Source: Angiostrongylus vasorum
Lineage: Eukaryota; Nematoda; Chromadorea; Rhabditida; Metastrongylidae
Assembly: GCA_018806985.1 (NCBI GenBank)
Contig: JADANN010000466.1
Span: forward strand, 496,001 to 560,000
Reading direction: 5' to 3'
Length of the DNA stretch: 64,000 nucleotides
The notes beneath the pieces are model-generated. The model was not told the DNA's origin, made no database searches, and saw nothing but the letters and a program-made list of their open reading frames with translations. Below, piece after piece: positions 49,901 to 61,900 of this stretch (position 1 is its first letter; each line of letters begins with the position of its first letter). Position numbers and translations under genes: made by a program.

Positions 49901-52900
49901 AATTTGATGCCAATGCCTCACATTTGTACACCTCTACTGCGACCCCACTGAGATTATCCAATCTGTGTTTCCTCAAGGAATCGCTTGATGACCACAGCAC
50001 ATTAAACTCTACTGCTGCTGTTCCACCCGAAATTCCAATACCGTAATAATCGAAATGCATTTCTTCACACATTATGTTATCATCAAAAGTCTTTACAGCT
50101 GGCTTCTCATGTTCAACGCCTCCTAAGCGAAACTGACACCGAAAATCCACCATGAATATTGGGTCAAGATTTTGCACCTTTACTGAGATATTTCGCCTTT
50201 CACCAGCTGCTACATATAGCATCGTCTGAGGTGCTACGATATGAGGACATTTTTGTGGGCCTTTTCGACGTGAGTGACCGTCTCGCTGGAAACAAAACAG
50301 TTCTAGCTACTGAGCTCTATCTACTAAAACGCACTATGTTCTTAGCAACAGATCCATAACTCCTCGCAAAACTGAAGACTTCAGTTCGACAGAATCAAAA
50401 CCAATCCCGTTTTCTCTAGTATAGCTCAATAACAGACATTTAAGCCGTTGACGATGTGCTGCTTGCGACACTTGTCCTCCGTTAGTTTACCAGCAACACA
50501 TTCATTCGACTCCAAACACCAGTCACATGGAAATTCGCTCTTCGCACATTGCGAACACGTCGTGTAGCGACTACAGTCATAGAAAGAGAAGTTCGTGGAG
50601 GCAATAGGAGTGATGCGACCTGCAGAAGCAGTCTTATACATCGCGTTATTCGAGGTATTCTAGTAACAGCTTTTTACTCCAATAACTAAACAGAAGCAAC
50701 ACGGTAAGCAAAGAAATGGACCCGACGACTCTTTCAATTAACCCGTGTCTTCATTGCTATGACAATACAATCCTCGTTCAGAGTAACCGAGAACATCACT
50801 ACCTTCTGCTACAATGCTCAAAGTAGCCAGATGATGGGAACCGTTCGCTGGTATCATCGGTATGCGGTTTATAGGTGGTGTCGCACATCGTAGCGTTCTA
50901 AAAGTAATTAAACTTAGAAATACAAAAAGTCAAAGTCGCCAAATTGTTTCCCAATGTCTTCATACACCTAACATCGCTCTAAGAAACCTCACCCATCATG
51001 AGGATCCTGTCTGGCCGGCTCACTGTTTAAAATTCTTCCATCAGGGAAACGAAAAGAACACTGCAAACGACCCTTTGTGTCGCCCATGTTCTCCAGACTT
51101 ACCTGAAAGAATATCATGAAGCGATTTTTAGGAAATCATCTATTTCTACGAGTGGGAAAGCTCCCTTTTCGTCACTTACATTGAGAAAGTCAGCAGTTGT
51201 TATCTGAATTTTGTCAGGTAGAACGCCTTTTATGCTGAAATACAACACAATTTCCAAATCCATGTTTTAAAAAAACATAGTGATGTATGATAAAACACTT
51301 CTAAATACATTAATACGCGGCAATTTCTCATTTCACTAGAAAGTCTCCTTGCAAAACCCACTTTCCTAGCACTTACTTTGGACAGCGGTTGTTCTGAAAA
51401 TCCAACCAGCCGCTGCTAGTTTTCGGTAAAACTCGCTCGCAAGTGTCCTCTTCAGTACAAATGCTATTCTTCACACACCATCCACAAAACGGGTCTCGTT
51501 TAGCTAAACATACAACGCATGTCGACGCCGATTCATCGCAGTTCGACGTCCTCATCTTCACCACCTTAAACAATTCCCGTTAAATCTTTTTCATTAGTAT
51601 ACCAATTTATTTAAGTAAAGCTCTTGGCTTTGATCAACTCCTGAAGGATACGCCATGCATTTGACTTCAATAAGCATCGTTGAGGTGATTGAGTGCATAC
51701 CTGACCTTTATAATGACTCGCGGTGGCCTACGAATGTATCGAGCCAGTGCTGCTATCCTCCTAGATAAGTCTGGTAGCAAATCGCCGATCCCAGAGGGAT
51801 GGAAGGGTTGGTGAGTCTTGTGCGCCGGGATCGATCCCATATGTAATGCAGGGCGCCTCCCACTACTGCACTACACGGGCCTTTATTGATGCTCATTAGA
51901 AAATAAAATAGCACTCATTACAAACTATGCTTATGGTCGAAATTTTTTTTTAGCACTAGGAACGTCCCAGTAAAACCCTTGTCTGCTGATTAAGGCCGCG
52001 TTTATGGCAGTAGATAGAAGTGCTCTGCAATATACATGTGGTTGCTAGTACAAAACCATCGCCCGGGCAAACCAAACCCGCACCCCCTATGGGGTCGCTC
52101 AATCGACACCAGACTTGTTTGGAACAAGAAAAACAACAATTCAATACATCAGTACGCCAATACATGTCTTTTTTATATGGTAAATTTGCACTTAAGCACC
52201 TCTATGCTTATTAAAGTCGAATGCATGGCGCACTTATTAAAGATTAGTCAACAGTGGACGTTTTACGCTTTATCCTTTATTCTACTCAAATATCCCTTCA
52301 TAAGTGCTATAAACTCAACAAGGACCCTTTATTGCCAAACACTTAACGGATGATGAGCACTAATGAACACGGCAGACTATTGTAGTGTTAGCGCCAATGC
52401 GTGCTATTGACAATGATACTTTCCGTAGTTCGTTGATAATAACGGTCAGTTCAAGCAATGAACAGAGTAGATATACGATTAGTTATAACCGCCCTTAATA
52501 CTTCATATCAATTCTGCATTAATATTACGAGATGAAATACAGCCACAAGAATGCTGAGAAATGGGAAATGCTCGGAACCGCAGCAGGGCTTCGAACACGC
52601 GATTACCTTTATTGTGGACTCACGTGCTATCCACCACACCAAACGATGCCTTTGCTTTCCGTTTCTCTCAGGCATGTTTTCACTCTATCGGTGCTATCAG
52701 GAACCACTCGCCAGTGGCAATGATTAACGGAAAGATTAGAAAGTGAGTAAAAGTTAAGAGAATGTGATCTCGACTGCAACTCCAGATTAATAGGGTGCAA
52801 TGCCGATATGGGTTCCCCAGATCATTCCCGTTAAAAAAAGTCAGAATGAGAACCTGGCTGATAGAAAGGGACAGCAAGGGCTTCGGTTAGTGTAGTGGAT

Positions 52901-55900
52901 AACACGTCACCCCATGGTAAGGGTAATCGCGGGTTCGAAGCCCAACTAACGTTCGGAGTTTTGTTCACATCTCAGCATCCTTGTAGTTTTCACTTCATAT
53001 CTCCTTCAATAATATCCTCGATATTAATCAGTATAAAAAAAAGTTCTGATCCCCATACAACTCAATCCACAAACAGTTACTCTAGCTTCGTCACTAAACC
53101 AGTCAACATGAGCAAACGCTGAAACAGGAACCGTCAACCAACGGACAGTTAACGCTGGCAAAACTTGACATTATACCACGCACATTCTCCCTTAGCATTT
53201 TGACAGCAGCGGCGATAATAACACAACAAAATGGCTCACAAAAATTCAACGGAAAAACTGTCGTAGGAGTCTATCGCGGAGCAAATAAGCAATTTCTAAC
53301 AGTAATGTGGTGAATTAGCACCATATTGGGTAAATGGTTACATCAAGCGCCCTGCGCAAACCAAGCTCTCCATCCCTCGATTCGGCAGATTGGAAGATTG
53401 GAAGCAGACTTGTCCACGGGGATAAAAAACGTTAAATTTTCACAGCGGCACCGTCCTAATGACAATGTAGTTCGTCTAAAACACACCAATTATGAAATTG
53501 AAACTGTTCTTGCGTGTAATGGAATGTACCATTGTGTCTGTAAGATAAAAAGGACAGATGATAAAGCTTTCGGCGTTGATCAATCCCTGAAGGATGGGTC
53601 ATGGAACCCACGTCACTGAGCATCGTTAGAGGTCACCACTGAATGGCCTATAAAATGACTTGCGGTGGACTACCGAAGTATCATGTCAAGCGACTATCTC
53701 CTTAGACAAGTCATGTAACAATTTTGCCGACTAAGTAGGGATGGAAAGCTTGATTAGCCTTGGGCGCGTGATCGAACCAGCGACATGTGTATTGCAGGGG
53801 CTCCTCTAACCATTGTGTCTCACGCACCAAACTATAGTATAATGTTGACATAATTTTAAAGCGCATACTTTCCAACATCATTATCATTTACTACAGATTC
53901 CTTAAATAAAACCCAATCAATACGACAATCAATACATGTTTAACGATTTAGATGTCACTCTAATTAGGAATGTGAGTCGTCTCAGAAAGTGTACTCAAGT
54001 GGATTTCAGCCGTCTCCGAATTACTAATTAGAAGCCACCACCTCATATACCCGATGAAAATGAATTTTTTTTTCTGCATAATTTCACTTGTAAGAAAATG
54101 AACACACTTCAAGATAACGTCCTTAAATTCACCAACTCTTAAGTATGAGTAAACATTTTTTAGCTACAGTAGTTATAGTGTCACTCCCGCCAACTGCCAG
54201 ATGTTCAAAGGCAATTTGAAAGTCCTTAAAATCTACAAGAGACATTAGCTGGCGACTTTTTTTTTCTGGTGCGATGTTGAATAACTATGACACCAGTAGG
54301 AGTAGAAGAAACCTCGTATTGAATCCCAACTGTTCGTTTGAAGCTGGAGCAACAATTGCCAAGAAGGCTTTTTAAGATTTCATGCATAGAATAAATTCCA
54401 CGCTTTTTTGACATTAAAAATTTACTACTCAACCAGTCGTCTTGTAAATTATCTACTTTTTTCGATCAACTTACTTTGGTAGGCGTCAGTACGTAGGCAT
54501 ACTGTCCATTTTCACTGAAATCCAAGTCAGCTAGCACAGGCTCATGATTCGACGAAATTTCTTCGGTCGCATATACTTCAGCAGTTGTTGAATCATGAAT
54601 ATTCGCCTATAAAAAAACAAATAAACGAATTTGGAAATTAAACCTTTAAAAAAACTTCCACGCACAAAAACTCTGTCAGGGATATGGTGGACTTTTTCGA
54701 GAACCCAAGCTTTCAAGGATTTGAAGGCGGTGAAAAAACCCGTACAGGTGACTGCTTGTATATATTCTACGACAGCTTTCTTTTTTCTTTTTTAAACGAA
54801 AATTCGGACAATTTTACACAAGAAAAAGTGTCCAAAAAAACTTATGATGCAAGAGTGTCGAGTTTAATGAGACAGTTGGAAGCAATATCGTGTCGTGCGG
54901 CCGAAGTCCCCCTTGTTCAGCAGTCACTTCACTACGTGAGCACCCTGGACAGCATACAGAGACTTGTGTGCACCAAAAAAGCTACAGTTTCATTTGGCCG
55001 AGGACATATATTTGCACCTTGTTGAAAAACATCTGCAGATTTTAATGGCTTCCATCCAAATCAGCACAAATCACTATGAACCGAAATATGTATATTTAAA
55101 GTTATTGAGGCATAAACTACTTCCCGTAGAAATCAATTTACATCGGCGCGAATGTGTTAGCGCACACTTCTGCCAGATATAGGCTAGCAATCCCGACAGA
55201 AATATCGCCATTAAGAAATTGTACCGAATTACGGTAATTTATTAAATGTACCACTCATGAGGTTCTGATCATTCAAGATGTGAACGATCAGATCGGAATG
55301 GGTCCCAGAATGGGAGTTACAAAATGAATTCTATTCAGAGTGTGCTTAGTAGTAACTTTTTAATTACTGCTTATTTTTTTTAACGGCAGGGTATTGTGTG
55401 AAATATAATCATGGTGATGCTGAGATACCTGCAAAACTCCGGACCGGTGGTGTTTGCGGTGGGGACCGAACACGATATCACCCTCTCCGTGAGCTAACGC
55501 GTTCACCGCTACACCATACGACTCCTTCGTTTCGCCTTTCTCTCAGTCGTGCTAATGACCTATAGGTGTTATCAGCAATCACCCGTCAACGGGATTGATC
55601 TAGGCAGCACAAATCGGAATTCAACCCAGCTAAGCCGAAACTATGGTATACATCACAATGTAGTAACTTTTTGTTTACTGCCTATTCTTTTCTAATGGCA
55701 GGGTATTATGGGAAATTTAACCAAATATTATGAAATATTTAGCTATCAAAGCAAACTAAGCATCTGCAGATCTATTTGGTACGTGGTTTCCACCTGACTG
55801 CATAACTCCATATTTTCTGGCTTAACGTTTCTAAGAAATTGAACACTGGCTTTATTCCTATGAATGCTTTCATTTAAACTCCTGCTACTCTTAGAAAATG

Positions 55901-58900
55901 CTATAAAAATGACGAGTCGAGACGTTCGCTAAAGAAACGAAAAGCAGCCAGTGTTCAACAATTCCCTCAGAATTCACTTGCTGAATCGCAATCGCGTCAT
56001 TACGAGAACACACGCGATTATCGAATCTCCGGCTGACCGCCGCTCTCCGTCATCATGCAAAGTTCGACGAAACGGCCACACACACACACACATGCCTGAC
56101 ACTAACAACCAGCCAAATGGATTTCCCGATGACTTCCAACTATGCTCCATGCTCTGAACAGCATTCTCGTTAAGGGGAAACGTCACTTTACAACACTATC
56201 AATACCTTCCAGGCTCTGAAGAAGGCGATACTGCCGAAACGTCAGCTACTGTTGTATTGTATTGTGTTTTTTGTATGGAAGTAAATGTATGCTGTTTAAC
56301 AACCTCGCGATTGCTGAACAAGAAAACGACGCATTCATATTCCAATGCCGAGGTTAATAGAAAGTCGATCCTGGGAACTATCAATACTCCCAACACAATG
56401 ACAGCAAAGTAGTCTTGGTAGTCTGGATGGATTCAAATGAAGAATTCGACCATATAGACCTTAGCGAACTGCAACTGATTATCTTTCTTACTCAACACAA
56501 AATTGTCAACAATCAACATGAGGAGTGCCGTTGTCTGAAGTTGAATCAGAATGGTAAAAAATCAGGGTACACAATGAGTTGACCTAGAGGAAAGGTAGTA
56601 TAATAACTTTCGCTAACCTCTCTCATCATAACAACCACAAAGATCAGGAGTTAGTCGAGTTAATTTAAAGAGAACGTCAAAAACACGAAAAACTTTCTCG
56701 ATGACATCGTTCTTTCAAACGTTACAAAGATGGGTTGGATAAAAAAATTCCTTATTTAGATGGGAGATTATACTCCGTCCGGCATACTCTCAAAATATCG
56801 CTACATCCAATTTTGTGCTCTAAAGAATCATCGTAGCCCATCGACAAGGTAGGAATTACAAATTACATTACAATACAAAGCACAATTCCAAATTACACGT
56901 CGTTTTCAAGCTTGGTAACTGACAAAGTTCATGAAGAAAAAAAGAAGACATCAAGAAGCTACCCAAGCTCTGGGACCATCCAGTAGAAGAACATTATTCG
57001 ATTTCGGAGTAAAAACGTATTTCGAAAAAGGTTCTTTTTCACATGATTAACAGAATCCAGTGAATCTACTACAACAAAGGACCTTCTCATTACTAAGAAC
57101 CTTTCCAATTTTTAAAACATTAACGGGAATATTTAGGAACACCAGAAAGGGTGAATGATTTTAGTACAAATAGACACGTATTGCATTACAAATTAGTAAG
57201 AACTTGACCTAATGAATTTTTGAAGCCACCTGCACTGGCAAAAGAGAGCACAAGACACTAGTCTCCACAAGATACAAGTTCTTTATACTACATGTATCAA
57301 ATCCCACAACCGACTTTTATCTCCGACGAAATACTCACAACTATAAGGCGATACTTAAAAAGTGCCGGACTAGAGAATACGGTAACACTGACTGAAAACC
57401 ACCGAACACTCTAAGATGCCGTTAGTTCGCAACTGCCTGTATAACTATCTATTTACAACGAAAAATTGCATAACATCCCTTAACGGTAGAAGCGGTGATT
57501 GCTTGAGTTCAGGTACGGTATACCTGGTTTTTTGTAAACCATGCGGGGACGGATACCATGGCGAAACGTCCGTCTAAAAAGAACACCTACTCGGCAAACT
57601 TAAAGCCAAATCAAACAATCCACTGACCCCACAAAGTGCACAAAAGATATAAGAATAACATTCTGAAGTAAAAGACACTATCCTCGCATGGGAATCCAAC
57701 ACAACAACGCGTAAAACCCTTGAAGAGTTTTCGATAAATTCCAAAAATTCAAAAAGTGATCCGCAAAGTGCCTTGTGGTCACACGTGACCACGCGTAGGT
57801 TAATTTTTTTGACTTAAGCCAGGCACGTTTCTAACCCATGTAAAATTGTGTGCGATTGGTCTCCAACAATAAGCGGAACACTTGTAATGAACAAAACTGT
57901 GTGTTTTCAGTGATAAACTAACACAAGGTTGATAAATAACTTTATTCGGCTAACGTTTCGACGTCTTGGTCTTCCTCAAAGAAGACACAACATCGAGAGT
58001 ACGCATTACTGTGGACATCAACTCTGATCATCGAGGAAAACGAAGATGTCGAAACGATAGCCGAATAAAATCATTTATCATCCTCGTTTTACCTTATCAA
58101 CGAAGGCATACATTTGGATGTTCACACCGAGGTTCAAGAAAAAGTCGGTTTTTAAAAAATTTCGAATGCTTAAAAGAAGCTGTTTAGTATTCAAATGAAA
58201 ATTTGAGTATCAAGCCCTTTCTGGTTGGGTTATAAAAGTGTTTGACTGAGTAGAATGCATATCAATTTGACCGTTCTAGGCTCCGAAGAAGATTTGACCA
58301 GCGGAAGGTCCGCTACTACGAATAAATAGGATGATAAGAGCCTTGTGTCTGCTCATCACGGAAACGGTGAATTCTGTACAATAATAAGGAAAAACAACAT
58401 ACGATCATAAACGACGAAACTGTCGGAGATATAAAGTAATAGTAAAGTAAGTAAACTATTGTTAACCATTAATTCCATCCTATGAATGTTTCCGAGTAAG
58501 AGTTACCAAAGGACAAGTCTGTTACGACGCGCAAAGTAGCACACATCGAATTAGACGCTCCTTCATGCATAAATCAAGCCCCATCGTACCACGATTTCGA
58601 AGCAATTATACATATTCAGAATGCAAGGTTCCATTTAAAGTCATGTTCTCTGTAGAAACAATTTTGAAACAACACCAGTCCCCCCATACTACCACCTCTA
58701 CATCCTTCGTGTACTGGTGGGTAGTTTTCGCGATATGACGATAATCACCATTATAACACCGTATATGACCTCGGAAGAAAAGGCCGAGATTGGAATAGAA
58801 ATGGAATAAGCAGTCAAAGAGTTAACGTTGACCAAATAAATGGAAACGGTGGGGTTGTCGCCACAAATCCAGAAGACCTTTCAAAGAGACTAATCTCTTC

Positions 58901-61900
58901 GACCATTACCACGGTTATGGGCACTACAGTTACATATCACTCACGTATGGCTGTAATTAATTCAATTCCGACTTCAAAACAAGCGTCTTGGTCTATGTTG
59001 AGTGGTACCAAGTAAAATAAAAGTGGTAAAAATCCTTTATTAGAAGTTCATTTCCCGAATACGTCGCTGATGTAAGCCGTTGACAGTTGCCGCCTAAGCG
59101 TAAAACTTCTTTTAACTGTTGTTCCAGTAATTCATAACCATAATTTTGAACAAATATCGAACAGAACTGTGTTGAAAACATCGTGCATGGCACTACAGAA
59201 ATAGGAAGAAGTTCCTTCTGTAGGTCTTTTAAGTTCTCAACTGCTCAAGCACTCCCAATATGGAGAAGTTCTAAGCAGCTGTCGAATAACCAGCACGACC
59301 ATGACTTTGTTGTTATGTTATTTGCAAAAAGTGGGCAAGCGTTTTTTAATAGCAGAGTAAAGTGACTTCTGTATAAAACTGGATATAACACTATAGTTGT
59401 AGAAAAACTTAAGAACGATAACCACATCAAATATCGACCATGGAGACCTTACCTTAAGTATGCGCCCATCATCTGTACCTATAAATGCAACGGTAGCTCC
59501 TCTGGTAGTATTCACTGCGATTGCCGTGAAATAAGCGCCGTCGACTGTGAGTAATGGCACAGCAGATATCGGTTTGCCACCACCTTAAGAAGATATGATA
59601 TACACATATGGAAGAAGTCTGCAATCCATTGACTAAAGGTGCCCTGCAATTTACACGTGGTCGTTAATTTAATCCTGCAAAACCAAACCCCCTATCTCTC
59701 TGACGTTTGCAAATTGGAACCAGATTTGCTTAAAAGGATAAAAAACAGATTCGATACATAAACGAGCCCCCGCGGGTTAGAGTACAAGCGAAACAGACAT
59801 TCAATTAGCTGCACTATTCTTAACGAAGTCGTCCAACATTTAGAGCAACCACGTTAAAATGCCTAACTTTTCAAATTTTACGTACATAAACGTCATCAAT
59901 CGATAAGGAAATTTTGCAAGTTTTTCCCTTGCGAAGATCTTCAACAGTGCTACAAAACATAACCATGAATTCAATTTTAAGATAAATTCAATGCAAAATC
60001 AGAAATCGAACCACAGATTTCCACTGTCGTTAAAATATCAAAACAAAAACAAGTTAAGGGGGTTAGAAATTTGAGCATAAAATCCTTCCCAATATTTCCA
60101 ACAACGGCACACAAGTAAAAAAAGAAAACGAATTCCACAATATGGGTAAATTTCCGCACAAATTCACATAATGCAAACAAATGAACTATTCTTTCTCTCC
60201 TATATTTTGAACACAGCTTACAATTCACTACAGTTTTCAAGCGGACTCACATTTAAACTGACAATATCTTAACAATGTAACCTTAAGAACTCTAAAAGCT
60301 CTACGCATTGGTAAACTCCTGAGGGATGCGCCATGCATTCGACTTCATTAAGTATCGTTGGAGGTGATTGAATGCATATCTGGCGTTTACAATGACTCTG
60401 GGAGGCCTGCCGATGTAAATAGCCAGAGCTGCTGTCTTCCCAGAAAAGTCTAGTACCAATTTACCGACCCCGGAGGGATGAGGTGGGCTTGGTGAGCCTG
60501 GGGCGCGGAGATAGATCTCCTGTGTATTACAGGACGCGTCCGACCACTGGGCTACACGAGCTCGTTTTTTACCTTACAAACCTTATCTACACACAATTCT
60601 AAAAGACTAGATGAAGAACCCAACATATCTTACTGTCAACGAAAATCATAAGATATATTACCAATATTAGTGTTCACATCCTGACCACACTCCACATCTT
60701 TCCATGACAAATGTGTTGGCTTACATTCAGCCGTAGATTTGAACCATGGAAGCTGCTAAATTCGAAGGGCATAAAATTCCCCACATATTGTGTATGGTTG
60801 GAAACAATCGATCAATATAATCTTAAGATCACCTTTGTGTAGAATCCTTTATAACAGTCCATTATGTTCTCCTCAAATTTCTTCTCTACATGTTTTTGTA
60901 TAGGATACACACAAAGCGCTGAACGACGTGTTATAAACTAAAAAATTGAGTGTTAGAACTATTTCATACGATATCGTTGGATCACTAAAATGATTGCGAG
61001 AGAAATACAGGCCAAACGATTTGACGCAAAAGTTCGAACAAATGTCAAATGCAAATGATAGTCGTAAGAACAACCCACGTTCCGCTGAAATGATGTCATT
61101 TCATCAGCTACGAATACCGCATACAGAACTTCGTCTCCTTCACTGAAATCATAAGAATGGAATAACTCATAACAAATTAGATGAAGAGCAAGAAAGCAAA
61201 TTATCCACGGAGTCATAACAAACCTAACAAAGAGACACTAAGACAGAAAACGTTATACCTTATTCCCAAAGACTTGGCAAGATTATAACCCGCTGTTGCT
61301 ACGTACACATCTTGTATCAGATTGTAATCGAAATCGTCTTTCATGCACTCCAACATCACCTGCAGTCAATTTGAAAGATAAACCAAAACCGATTAGATTG
61401 CACCAGTGTATTTTTTCATTCAGCGGTACAAGCTATTGATAAAAAAATAAAAGCCTGTCCACACGTACTTCCAAGAAAACACCTTTAGACGTCAGCACAG
61501 AAGCCTCTAACGGTAACAACACAAAATATTCTAAGCAAAGAAATACTTGAAAACAGGACATAAAGGATAAAAGGATAAACGCTCTCGGCGTTGATCAATC
61601 CGATAGATGCGCCATGCATTAGACTTCATTAAGCATCGTTTGGAGGTGACTGAATGCATATCTGGCCTTTATAAAGACTCGCGGTGGTCTACTGATGTAT
61701 CGAGCTAGTGCTGCTATCCTCCCAGACATGAATGCAAGGCTTGGTGAGCTTGGGGCGCGGGGATCGATCCCATGTATACTGCAGGGCACCTACGACCATT
61801 GCGCTACATGCGTCTTAAAAAACGGCTCCAAAAAGTCTAAAAATGTCTCAAACTCCACCTCGGTATAGCTATAAAAGTGTGCATCTCCAGTGCAAACTCG

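Noticed and set aside
49780..50046. Plus-strand open frame across the plexin PSI 3 exon
   Set aside because: Shadow frame of the plexin exon on the opposite strand; the minus-strand reading has the conserved cysteines.
52874..52960. Possible functional tRNA gene (A box tagtgtagtggataaca, B box gggttcgaagccc)
   Set aside because: The T stem pairs only at three positions, the acceptor stem does not close and the anticodon loop is irregular. It is related to the SINE-B module, so I treat it as tRNA-derived repeat.
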